DNA of 11,919 nt from positions 1 to 11,919 of the forward strand of contig JBJKZS010000019.1 of the NCBI GenBank assembly GCA_045569115.1, given 5' to 3'. Origin of the DNA: S15-B10 sp045569115. GTDB lineage: Bacteria > Fidelibacterota > Marinisomatia > Marinisomatales > S15-B10. This document shows positions 1 to 6,458 of the stretch, piece by piece. Position 1 is the stretch's first letter. Every line of letters begins with the position of its first letter. Below the pieces are notes generated by a model. It did not search any database. It had not been told where the DNA came from and was given only the letters and a program-made list of their open reading frames with translations. The position numbers were made by a program, and so were the translations under genes.

Positions 1-969
1 AATGATTTAAATGTAGGAATTTATCATACGTCCAATGTTTTTGGCTCTCAATGGAATTTTCTTCGATTGAGATATCTTAGAATGGATTTGTCTCTTTCTC
101 GTCCAGTAAGCAGGTTTCAGCGATTTGGTGCTGGTCTTACGAATCATTTTTTGAATAACCGTGAATATCTATTAGTAGCATACAATCAATATTCATTGGC
201 AACAGATGAATCATTAAGGCTCCTTTCTTATTCTCTTAGTTGGACATATGATAATAGCCAGTGGGGTTTTACTGGGCCATCTGATGGCTGGCGTGCTAAT
301 GCCCAATTCACACAAAGTCTAGCGATGCTGGGATATAAACTTGATTTTAAGACACTTGTACTTGATGCCAGACGCTATTTTAGGGTTAGTAGACTTTATA
401 CATTTGCTTTCCGAGCTATGGGTGGTTTTAGTCTAGGCGCTAATCCGCAACGGTTTTTCCTTGGCGGTACTCAAAATTGGCTTTTTGGAACAGGTTATAC
501 TAATGGAGAGCGTGATGGTTCACGTTGGAATAATGATCAAGATGCAAATATTTGGGATAGCGGGACTGGAAACTATTTAAAGGATCTCTACTTTTCAATT
601 TTTGTATTGCCAGTAAGAGGAGCGAGATTGGTTGAGAAACATGGTACAAAAGTAATATTAACTAATTATGAGTTTCGATTTCCTTTTGTGAATTATCTGG
701 CTCTTGGATTCCCGCTAAGAGTAATTCTTGGCAATATTCAAGGGGTTTTATTTGCCGATGCAGGGGCTGCTTGGGATGATAAGTTTAGTTTTATAAGAAC
801 TAATAATATTACTGGTGTCCGAGAGTTTGACAATTTTATTAGTTCTTATGGTTTTGGGTTAAGATTGAATATTGGATATACAATTATCCGACTTGATGCG
901 GCTAAAGATTATACTATGCAGGGTAGTTCTAAATGGCAATATTATATTTCTTTGGGCACTGATTTATAA
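1..969 (+). CDS. Outer-membrane beta-barrel protein, Omp85/BamA-like C-terminal part (5' truncated by window)
   Basis: The reading frame is open from the first base, so this is the C-terminal 322 residues of a larger protein; the TTG at 67 is not a convincing start. The visible part alternates aromatic and polar residues in short strands, as in an outer-membrane barrel. It contains FFLGGT at residues 152-157 of the visible part, which resembles the strand/loop-6 region of Omp85-family barrels (bacterial surface antigen domain). The VRGY-type arginine motif of true BamA is absent: NWLFG follows instead. The last strand ends YYISLGTDL without the terminal phenylalanine common in proteobacterial barrels. 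In FCB bacteria such barrels are often fused behind a TolB-like beta-propeller; whether that holds here lies outside the window. Outer-membrane location is inferred. Substrate and function are unknown. A 73-bp gap separates it from radA. Confidence 0.75.
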   Translation, partial: NDLNVGIYHTSNVFGSQWNFLRLRYLRMDLSLSRPVSRFQRFGAGLTNHFLNNREYLLVAYNQYSLATDESLRLLSYSLSWTYDNSQWGFTGPSDGWRANAQFTQSLAMLGYKLDFKTLVLDARRYFRVSRLYTFAFRAMGGFSLGANPQRFFLGGTQNWLFGTGYTNGERDGSRWNNDQDANIWDSGTGNYLKDLYFSIFVLPVRGARLVEKHGTKVILTNYEFRFPFVNYLALGFPLRVILGNIQGVLFADAGAAWDDKFSFIRTNNITGVREFDNFISSYGFGLRLNIGYTIIRLDAAKDYTMQGSSKWQYYISLGTDL

Positions 970-995
970 TAATATCAATTTGATTTTTAACGAAA

Positions 996-1015
996 ACCTT
1001 GATTTTCCTCAGGGT
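996..1015 (+). other. Small inverted repeat after the barrel gene, doubtful terminator
   Basis: ACCTTGA (996-1002) can pair with TCAGGGT (1009-1015), with one G-U pair and a TTTTCC loop. It lies 27 bp after the barrel stop codon, where a terminator could be. No T-run follows it (AAGTACC comes next), so it does not fit an intrinsic terminator well. It may be chance in A+T-rich DNA. Confidence 0.15.
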
Positions 1016-1042
1016 AAGTACCAATTTAATTATATTTAAGTG

Positions 1043-2389
1043 ATGTCAAAGGCTTTATCTAAAACTATTTTTCTGTGTTCGGACTGCGGTCATGACTTTT
1101 TAAAATGGCACGGTAAATGTCCTAATTGTAAGGAATGGGGAACACTGAAAGAGTTCAATACTCATTCCAACTCTAGTAGACTTTCTTCTACTAGAGATAC
1201 TTTAGATGCATTGCCCTTAATTGAATTTCTAGGAAATTCCCAATCAGCCAAAACGCCCACAGGTATAGTTGAATTTGATCGCGTACTAGGTGGAGGTGTA
1301 TATTTGGGATCAATGATTTTGCTTGGCGGCAATCCGGGTATAGGTAAATCGACACTTGCTTTACAGGTTGCTGGATCTTTAGAAGGATTAGTTCTTTATG
1401 TTTCAGCTGAAGAGAGCCGAGGACAGATTGGCTCACGCGGAAAACGTCTAGAAATAAATTCTAAGAATGTCTCAATCATATCAGAAAACCGCTGGGGATT
1501 AATTGAAAAACAAGTGGAGGAATTAAAACCTTCCTATATTATTATCGATTCTATTCAAACTATTTATACAGAATTTAATGATGCACTTCCTGGTGCCATT
1601 ACTCAAGTACGAGAGTGTGGTCAAAAACTTCTAGATCTATGTAAATCAAGTGATATAAGTGTAATAATTATAGCACACGTTACTAAAGAAGGAGTAATTG
1701 CTGGTCCAAGGATGTTAGAGCATATGGTTGATGCAGTACTGTTTCTTGAGGGAGATCCAAGGAACGATTATCGTATGCTTAGGTCTTATAAGAATAGATT
1801 CGGTGCAACAAATGAAGTTGGTATTTTTGAGATGTTTGGGAATGGTTTAAAGTCTGTTGAGAATCCATCAAAAATTTTTTTATCGGAAAGGCAGATTAAT
1901 GCTTCAGGGTCTACTATATTTCCATCCATGGAAGGTACACGGCCAATACTTGTAGAAGTTCAAGCTCTTGTCTCAAACACAAATTTTTCAACACCTCAAA
2001 GGAATGTAAATGGTTTTGATCGAAGCAGATTGTCTATGCTTATAGCGATATTAGAAAAGCGTCTCAATATATCAGTTAGTGGTAATGACATATTCGTAAA
2101 CGTAGTGGGAGGAATGAATATTAATGAACCGGCTGCAGACATGGCCGTTATAGCAGCAATCGCATCTAGTAATAAAAATATTTCTATAAATGCTGAAACT
2201 ATTTTGTTGGGTGAAATAGGATTGTCTGGAGAACTAAGATCAATAAATGGAATTCAGAATCGACTTAAAGAATCAAATCGATTAGGTTTCAAACAGGCTA
2301 TAGTTCCAAATAGAGGGGAAAAAAGCATTGAAGGTATGAAAGAAATTGTTTGTAAGTCAGTTACTGAAGCTTTCGAAGTTATCTTTTAA
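1043..2389 (+). CDS. radA: DNA repair protein RadA (Sms), branch-migration ATPase
   Basis: RadA is a cytosolic RecA-like ATPase that processes recombination intermediates and drives branch migration. All of its parts are visible in 448 residues. There is an N-terminal four-cysteine zinc finger (C12, C15, C26, C29). The Walker A motif GGNPGIGKST spans residues 95-104 with K102. The sensor-like stretch YVSAEES has alanine where most RadA proteins have glycine. The RadA signature KNRFG is at 250-254. The C-terminal half is Lon-protease-like (FVNVVGGMNINEPAADMAV) and non-proteolytic, as is usual in the family. Length is normal. The start is ATG at 1043; a GTG directly before it (1040) would add one residue. 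No clear Shine-Dalgarno sequence precedes either. tgt follows after 36 bp, so the two are probably co-transcribed. Confidence 0.96.
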   Translation: MSKALSKTIFLCSDCGHDFLKWHGKCPNCKEWGTLKEFNTHSNSSRLSSTRDTLDALPLIEFLGNSQSAKTPTGIVEFDRVLGGGVYLGSMILLGGNPGIGKSTLALQVAGSLEGLVLYVSAEESRGQIGSRGKRLEINSKNVSIISENRWGLIEKQVEELKPSYIIIDSIQTIYTEFNDALPGAITQVRECGQKLLDLCKSSDISVIIIAHVTKEGVIAGPRMLEHMVDAVLFLEGDPRNDYRMLRSYKNRFGATNEVGIFEMFGNGLKSVENPSKIFLSERQINASGSTIFPSMEGTRPILVEVQALVSNTNFSTPQRNVNGFDRSRLSMLIAILEKRLNISVSGNDIFVNVVGGMNINEPAADMAVIAAIASSNKNISINAETILLGEIGLSGELRSINGIQNRLKESNRLGFKQAIVPNRGEKSIEGMKEIVCKSVTEAFEVIF

Positions 2390-2424
2390 TTAATTCTACT
2401 TTAAGAATAGAAAGTATGAATTAA
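2390..2424 (+). promoter_or_regulatory. Long inverted repeat filling the radA-tgt gap
   Basis: TTAATTC plus TACTTT (2390-2402) is exactly complementary to AAAGTA plus GAATTAA (2411-2424), apart from one bulged T at 2417. This gives a 13-bp stem with an 8-base loop. It fills the gap from the radA stop codon to one base before the tgt ATG at 2426. No T-run follows on either strand, so it is not a standard intrinsic terminator. In mRNA it would fold over the place where a ribosome-binding site for tgt should be, which suggests translational control or an RNA-processing site. That function is inferred; the stem is A+T-rich and could be fortuitous. Confidence 0.35.
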
Positions 2425-2425
2425 A

Positions 2426-3556
2426 ATGGCATTTAAAGTACTTAGGAAAGAAACTAATACCTCCGCTCGAACAGGTGTATTAAAGACTTCACAGGGTAAA
2501 ATTAATTCTCCTGCATTCATGCCTATTGGAACTTATGGCGCAGTGAAAACTTTAACTCCAAAGAATCTAGAGGAAGCTGGTGCCGAAATAATTCTAAGTA
2601 ATACATATCACTTATATTTACGACCTGGTTTGGATGTCATAGAAAAGGCTAAGGGATTAAATAGGTTCATGGGCTGGAAAAAACCGATACTTACGGATAG
2701 TGGAGGCTTTCAGGTTTTTAGCCTTGCTAAATTGGGAAAAATAAATGATGAAGGTGTTTTATTTAAATCAGCTTTGGATGGATCTGAACATTTTCTAACC
2801 CCTGAATTATCAATGGAGATCCAATTGAAACTTGGAAGTGATATTATTATGTCTTTTGATGAATGTGTTCCGGGAAGCGCAAATAAAAAAGTAGTTGAAA
2901 AAGCCGTAGAAAGAACAACAGCTTGGACTAGAAGGTGTCATGATTATCTAAAGAAAAATGATGATCTTTCCCCATCCAGCCCACTCTTTTTCCCCATAAT
3001 TCAAGGAGGAACGGACAAGAAATTAAGAAATGAGAGTCTTGATAGAATATCACCTTTTTCTGATAGCGGTATAGCAATTGGCGGTCTAGCGGTTGGTGAG
3101 GATAAAGAGAAAATGTTTGAGATAGTGGAAGAAATGGATAAAAATATCTCTCAAGAAAAACTTCGTTATTTAATGGGTGTTGGAAAACCAGAAGATATTT
3201 TGAGAGGGGTATCTTTAGGAATAGATTTATTTGATTGTGTGATTCCAACTAGAAATGCAAGAAACGGTCAGCTTTTTACTTGGACTGGAAGATTGAATAT
3301 TTTCAATAGCAAATTCACTAATGATCTATTTCCTATATCTGAAGTTTGTAATTGTTACACCTGCTGTACATTTAGTCGTGCATATATTCGGCATCTATTT
3401 AAACTCAATGACGTGCTTGCTCTTCATCTTGCAACAATTCACAATATAACATTTTATCTTGATTTGATGAGTAAAATACGTTACGAAATAGGGCAAGAAA
3501 GTTTTACTGATTGGTCAAAAGTTATATTACCTGATTTGATTAGATCTAGTGACTGA
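2426..3556 (+). CDS. tgt: tRNA-guanine(34) transglycosylase (queuine tRNA-ribosyltransferase)
   Basis: The enzyme swaps guanine for preQ1 at the wobble position of tRNAs with GUN anticodons, the insertion step of queuosine synthesis. It is a TIM-barrel protein of 376 residues, the normal bacterial length. Visible landmarks are D91 in LTDSGGFQVFSL (base recognition and general acid/base), FDECVP around D145, GGLAVGE near 219-225, and the nucleophile D270 in LFDCVIPTRNARNG. The structural zinc site is C308, C310, C313 and H339. All key residues are present, so it should be active. The ATG at 2426 has no clear Shine-Dalgarno sequence and sits directly after a 13-bp inverted repeat. The 3' end overlaps the next gene by 8 bp. 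No queuosine biosynthesis gene is next to it here. Confidence 0.97.
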   Translation: MAFKVLRKETNTSARTGVLKTSQGKINSPAFMPIGTYGAVKTLTPKNLEEAGAEIILSNTYHLYLRPGLDVIEKAKGLNRFMGWKKPILTDSGGFQVFSLAKLGKINDEGVLFKSALDGSEHFLTPELSMEIQLKLGSDIIMSFDECVPGSANKKVVEKAVERTTAWTRRCHDYLKKNDDLSPSSPLFFPIIQGGTDKKLRNESLDRISPFSDSGIAIGGLAVGEDKEKMFEIVEEMDKNISQEKLRYLMGVGKPEDILRGVSLGIDLFDCVIPTRNARNGQLFTWTGRLNIFNSKFTNDLFPISEVCNCYTCCTFSRAYIRHLFKLNDVLALHLATIHNITFYLDLMSKIRYEIGQESFTDWSKVILPDLIRSSD

Positions 3557-4043
3557 CGCTCATGTAACTCATATCGATAGTTATATCTATCGAAGGAATC
3601 AAAAAGGAAACCTTTCATATTTACTATTAAAGCGACAACCAAAGAAGAAATATGCTAACCTCTGGCAAGGGGTAGCTGGAAAAATTGAATATGGTGAAAC
3701 GGCTGTTGATGCTGTCCTTCGAGAAATATTTGAGGAGACGGGATTGAAACCATTGAATCTTTATATAGCGGATCATTTAACTTCATTTTACCAGAGTTAT
3801 AATGATAAAATTAATTTAGTTCCTGTTTTTATGGCAGAAGTTGATTCTAAAGAAGTTCGTATTTCTGTAGAGCATTGTGATTACCGTTGGGTTAATTTTG
3901 AAAACGGACTAAGAATACTTAGCTGGAATCAACAGAAAAAAGCATTGTCTGCAATTAATACTATGCTACAATCTGGAGATTGTAGGTTGGAATGGTCTAA
4001 GGTAAAGTTAGATCAAGAAAGAATCTTAGGAGATACAAAGTAG
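3549..4043 (+). CDS. NUDIX hydrolase (nucleoside-triphosphate pyrophosphatase-like)
   Basis: This 164-residue protein carries a complete NUDIX box at residues 44-66, matching GX5EX7REUXEEXGU (G44, E50, R58, E59, E62, E63, G65). It should therefore bind Mg2+ and hydrolyse a nucleoside diphosphate linked to another group. The lead-in (YLLLKR, then NLWQGVAGKIE) resembles dihydroneopterin-triphosphate/dATP pyrophosphatase-like members such as NudB, but the substrate cannot be read from sequence. The start is GTG at 3549, which overlaps the tgt stop by 8 bp. There is no in-frame ATG nearby and no Shine-Dalgarno sequence, so translation probably depends on termination of tgt. Its last 31 bp overlap the end of the converging minus-strand gene. 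The family call is firm; the exact start is less so. Confidence 0.9.
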   Translation: MTDAHVTHIDSYIYRRNQKGNLSYLLLKRQPKKKYANLWQGVAGKIEYGETAVDAVLREIFEETGLKPLNLYIADHLTSFYQSYNDKINLVPVFMAEVDSKEVRISVEHCDYRWVNFENGLRILSWNQQKKALSAINTMLQSGDCRLEWSKVKLDQERILGDTK

Positions 4044-5101
4044 GATAAAACATTGGAAGAATTTTGTTTTGCTATTGCTTTCCAGCCTGTATTAAGCCAT
4101 CCTTGGGTGAAAATTTTATTATTATCTTCATTGTTCCCTAAATATCCTTTCATCACATTGTGACCTCTAACACCTAATAATCCATAATTCTCCACTCCAA
4201 TCTGATTCCCTTCGTCATCAATAATTGACATTTCACACATATTTAGTGGTTGACCTATAGGTATCATTCCATTAAATAGATTAATTGATTTAGAGCTAAA
4301 ACTAGCAAAACCTGAGAGTTCAGGAATGAAAAACCCAGGAATACCAATATTTTTCTTATAAGAGGTGTGTGGTACCAATAAAAGCTCAGAATTTTTTGCT
4401 AACTGGTTATTATATGAAAAAAAAACTTTTGTATTTGTAGGTAAACCAGTTCCAAGATTGATCTGACATCCTGAATATAGCCCACTCATTATAGCACCAG
4501 ATAGATTAAGTAAATCATTGGTTGGTTCTGGACAACCAATTACATCCTTATCAGAAAATTGAAAATATGCGGAAATAGCCATTCCACTAACCATCATGTT
4601 ATAATGTGATAAAATCACATCCTTCCCATAATTATTACTTAGAATTAAACATTCATCTGAAAGTTTAGATTTTTTTCCAATCTGGATTGTTGTTGATTCT
4701 TCTTCAAGAGTTTCATCAAAAAGGAATGGATCTGCTATGAATACTGAATCTTTTTCATAATCATTCAAGTATACAGTTGCACCAACTTCCCAAATACCAA
4801 AAATTTGAATCAAAGATCTAAATTCTCCGTTATAATTCACTTTGACTCTATCTCCGAAACATATTTTTTGTCTACGAAGAAAGTTTGCACACTTGCATAC
4901 TTGATGAAAAAAATCAACAAAAGATATTTGATGACAATGGTCATTTTCATTAATTATTAGAAAAGTACGATTACCATATCGTTGTACTTGTGAATCAAGT
5001 AGTGATCTAATACTTGGATATGGGATCATTATTTCAGATGAAGGTACACCTCTAATTGACTGGGCTGATTCTAAATTAGATATAAGATTAAAATCCATCA
5101 T
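4013..5101 (-). CDS. ANL-superfamily (acyl-CoA synthetase-like) protein, shortened and lacking catalytic motifs
   Basis: The frame encodes 362 residues recognisable at both ends as an AMP-binding (ANL) protein. Residues 31-112 match the usual N-terminus (SLLDSQVQRYGNRTFLI, then FGDRV, then IWEVGATVYLN). Residues 280-344 match the end of the large domain (IGQPLN, then IIDDEGNQIG, then GHNVMKGYL, then GWLNTGW). The middle is compressed and the C-terminal lid domain is absent; active relatives have about 500 or more residues. The phosphate loop (YTSGTTGKPKG in relatives) is replaced by LILSNNYGKD at 152-161 just before ILSHYNM. The YGxTE glutamate region reads SGFASFSS (263-270). The TGD aspartate is W340. 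The hinge and lysine of the lid are missing. It is therefore probably non-catalytic. The start is one of two tandem ATGs (5099-5101 or 5096-5098), without a clear Shine-Dalgarno sequence. It is alone on its strand, converges with the NUDIX gene and diverges from the cystathionine beta-synthase gene. Confidence 0.75.
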   Translation of the reverse strand: MMDFNLISNLESAQSIRGVPSSEIMIPYPSIRSLLDSQVQRYGNRTFLIINENDHCHQISFVDFFHQVCKCANFLRRQKICFGDRVKVNYNGEFRSLIQIFGIWEVGATVYLNDYEKDSVFIADPFLFDETLEEESTTIQIGKKSKLSDECLILSNNYGKDVILSHYNMMVSGMAISAYFQFSDKDVIGCPEPTNDLLNLSGAIMSGLYSGCQINLGTGLPTNTKVFFSYNNQLAKNSELLLVPHTSYKKNIGIPGFFIPELSGFASFSSKSINLFNGMIPIGQPLNMCEMSIIDDEGNQIGVENYGLLGVRGHNVMKGYLGNNEDNNKIFTQGWLNTGWKAIAKQNSSNVLSYFVSPKILS

Positions 5102-5402
5102 AAATAATCTATGATAGACTTGCGTACTATTTCATATAAATACCTAATAAAAGTGTAGCTATTGATTATGTGTCTTTCAAAAGACTTTACTAAGTTTCAG
5201 TAGGAAATAATGTTTTAATAATAAAATTTGTTTTAAGGATTAATAGATTATGCCTACGAGGTTGAAATATTTTGTTTTTCTAGCATTATTACATTATGTA
5301 AGATTTGTGAATAGAGATTCTTCAAAAAAACTATTTTATTAATTGTATTATACCTGTCATTAGGAAATTAAAATCATAAGGCAACTTTTTTAGATAACAT
5401 CA
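5102..5402. other. 301-bp divergent intergenic region
   Basis: This spacer separates the minus-strand ANL-like gene from the plus-strand cystathionine beta-synthase gene, so it should carry promoters in both directions. I cannot place either with confidence. A weak candidate for the rightward gene is TTGAAA (5262-5267) with CATTAT (5284-5289), spacing 16. GTCTT (5172-5176) and AAGAC (5181-5185) can form a 5-bp hairpin. A 30-codon frame with an AAGGA element lies at 5250-5342 and is listed separately. I see no SAM riboswitch, T-box or tRNA. Confidence 0.5.
5250..5342 (+). CDS. Possible 30-residue membrane micropeptide (uncertain)
   Basis: An ATG at 5250 opens 30 codons ending in TAA. AAGGA lies 10 bp upstream (5235-5239), which matters because most genes in this window lack any Shine-Dalgarno sequence. 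The peptide starts MPTRLK, has a hydrophobic stretch (YFVFLALLHYVRFV) and ends with basic residues (SSKKLFY), like a small membrane-associated peptide. I do not recognise it. A frame of this length is easily expected by chance in such A+T-rich spacer DNA, and the hydrophobicity may simply reflect T-rich codons. The stop is 60 bp before the cystathionine beta-synthase start. Confidence 0.18.
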   Translation: MPTRLKYFVFLALLHYVRFVNRDSSKKLFY

Positions 5403-6365
5403 ATGAACAATAAGAAATTCGAAAGCATACTTCAAACTATTGGCGACACTCCTATCGTAAAGTTAAATGAAATTGGGCAAGAGCTCGATTGTACCTTTTA
5501 TGTGAAATGTGAATTCCTTAATCCTGGCGGATCTGTGAAAGATCGAATTGGTGCAAGAATGCTTGAAGAAGCTGAACGTGCAGGAAAAATTAAACCTGGT
5601 GATACTCTAATTGAGCCTACCTCTGGGAATACTGGTATAGGAATTGCTCTGTCAGCCGCGGTTAAAGGGTATAGGATGATTATAACTATGCCTGAAAAAA
5701 TGAGTAAAGAGAAAGAAGTAGTTCTTAATGCTCTAGGAGCCAAAATAATACGAACCCCCACAGAGGCTGCTTGGAATGATCCAAAAAGTCACATTGGAGT
5801 AGCTAAGGAATTAAATAAAAAAATTCCTGATTCTCATATTTTGGATCAATATACTAATCCTGACAATCCGAACACTCATTATTCCATTACTGCCGAGGAA
5901 ATTTTAAGTCAATTTGGTAGTGAATTAAAAATGGTCGTTATGGGAGTTGGAACTGGTGGAACAATTACTGGTGTTGCAAAAAAAATAAAGGAGAAGCGTC
6001 CCGAAATTTCTATTATTGGAGCAGATCCAGAAGGTTCAATACTTGGTGGAGGGAATGAAATTAGGCCTTATTCTGTAGAAGGTATAGGCTATGATTTTTT
6101 CCCCGATGTACTAGACAATACTTTAGTTGATAAATACATTAAGACGAATGATAAAGATTCATTTGTCATGGCACGTCGATTAATAAAAGAGGAAGGATTA
6201 TTAATTGGTGGATCTAGTGGATCATCTGTTTGTGCAGCTCTGAAAGCTGCCACCTTGCTAAAAGAAGATGATGTTTGCTTAATAATTTTGCCTGATTCAA
6301 TTAGAAACTATCTTAGCAAATTCGCAGATGATGACTGGATGAAAAAAGAAGGATTTATTGAATAG
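5403..6365 (+). CDS. cbs: Cystathionine beta-synthase, catalytic core only (PLP fold type II)
   Basis: This PLP enzyme is expected to join serine and homocysteine into cystathionine in the cytosol, the first step of reverse transsulfuration. The 320 residues align along their length with the catalytic core of eukaryotic CBS. K46 in GGSVKDR is the PLP lysine. EPTSGNTGIG (71-80) binds the substrate carboxylate. GVGTGGTITG (181-190) is the phosphate-binding glycine loop. GGSSGSS (269-275) holds the serine near the PLP nitrogen. EGIGYDF (226-232) and PDSIRNYLSKF (297-307) are typical of CBS more than of CysK or CysM. Neither a heme-binding N-terminal extension nor the C-terminal AdoMet-binding CBS-domain pair is present. 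O-acetylserine sulfhydrylase activity is the main alternative. The ATG at 5403 has no obvious Shine-Dalgarno sequence. The partner enzyme gene follows after 93 bp. Confidence 0.93.
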   Translation: MNNKKFESILQTIGDTPIVKLNEIGQELDCTFYVKCEFLNPGGSVKDRIGARMLEEAERAGKIKPGDTLIEPTSGNTGIGIALSAAVKGYRMIITMPEKMSKEKEVVLNALGAKIIRTPTEAAWNDPKSHIGVAKELNKKIPDSHILDQYTNPDNPNTHYSITAEEILSQFGSELKMVVMGVGTGGTITGVAKKIKEKRPEISIIGADPEGSILGGGNEIRPYSVEGIGYDFFPDVLDNTLVDKYIKTNDKDSFVMARRLIKEEGLLIGGSSGSSVCAALKAATLLKEDDVCLIILPDSIRNYLSKFADDDWMKKEGFIE

Positions 6366-6446
6366 TCATCAATAAATTTTGTTTAATAGGATTCAACGAA
6401 TCATACTATTTCTTTTTCAAGAAAATCATTGTTTGTTATTACTAAT

Positions 6447-6453
6447 AAAGGAG
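6447..6453 (+). promoter_or_regulatory. Strong ribosome-binding site that fixes the cystathionine gamma-lyase start
   Basis: AAAGGAG lies 5 bp before the ATG at 6459. It decides that start over the in-frame TTG at 6429, which would add ten residues not needed by the family and lying across the ribosome-binding site. It is one of only two clear Shine-Dalgarno sequences before confident genes in this window. Confidence 0.75.
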
Positions 6454-6458
6454 TTCCC

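Noticed and set aside
1191..1436. Antisense frame inside radA, and similar antisense frames inside tgt, cbs, the gamma-lyase, the guanylyltransferase and the 84-residue protein genes
   Set aside because: They lie opposite well-recognised genes, show no family motifs, and are shadows of the real coding frames.
4604..4620. Perfect 7-bp palindrome ATGTGAT-AAA-ATCACAT resembling a CRP site
   Set aside because: The half-sites TGTGA and TCACA are 5 bp apart, not the 6 of CRP sites. The palindrome lies inside the ANL-like coding sequence, where it encodes the conserved KDVILSHYN stretch, so the codons explain it.
5168..5203. 11-residue frame with a cysteine codon, possible leader peptide for cysteine-related genes
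   Set aside because: It has a single cysteine codon, no Shine-Dalgarno sequence and no alternating hairpins; the adjacent 5-bp hairpin at 5172-5185 overlaps it but looks incidental.
5102..5402. SAM riboswitch or T-box upstream of the transsulfuration genes
   Set aside because: I looked for the conserved cores and stems of these elements and found none; the spacer is low in G+C and lacks strong helices.
6390..6402. GATTC-AAC-GAATC hairpin between cbs and the gamma-lyase gene, followed by a T-rich stretch
   Set aside because: The stem is only 5 bp with a 3-base loop, and the T-run is interrupted and displaced. It is too weak to call a terminator, and the two genes look functionally linked.
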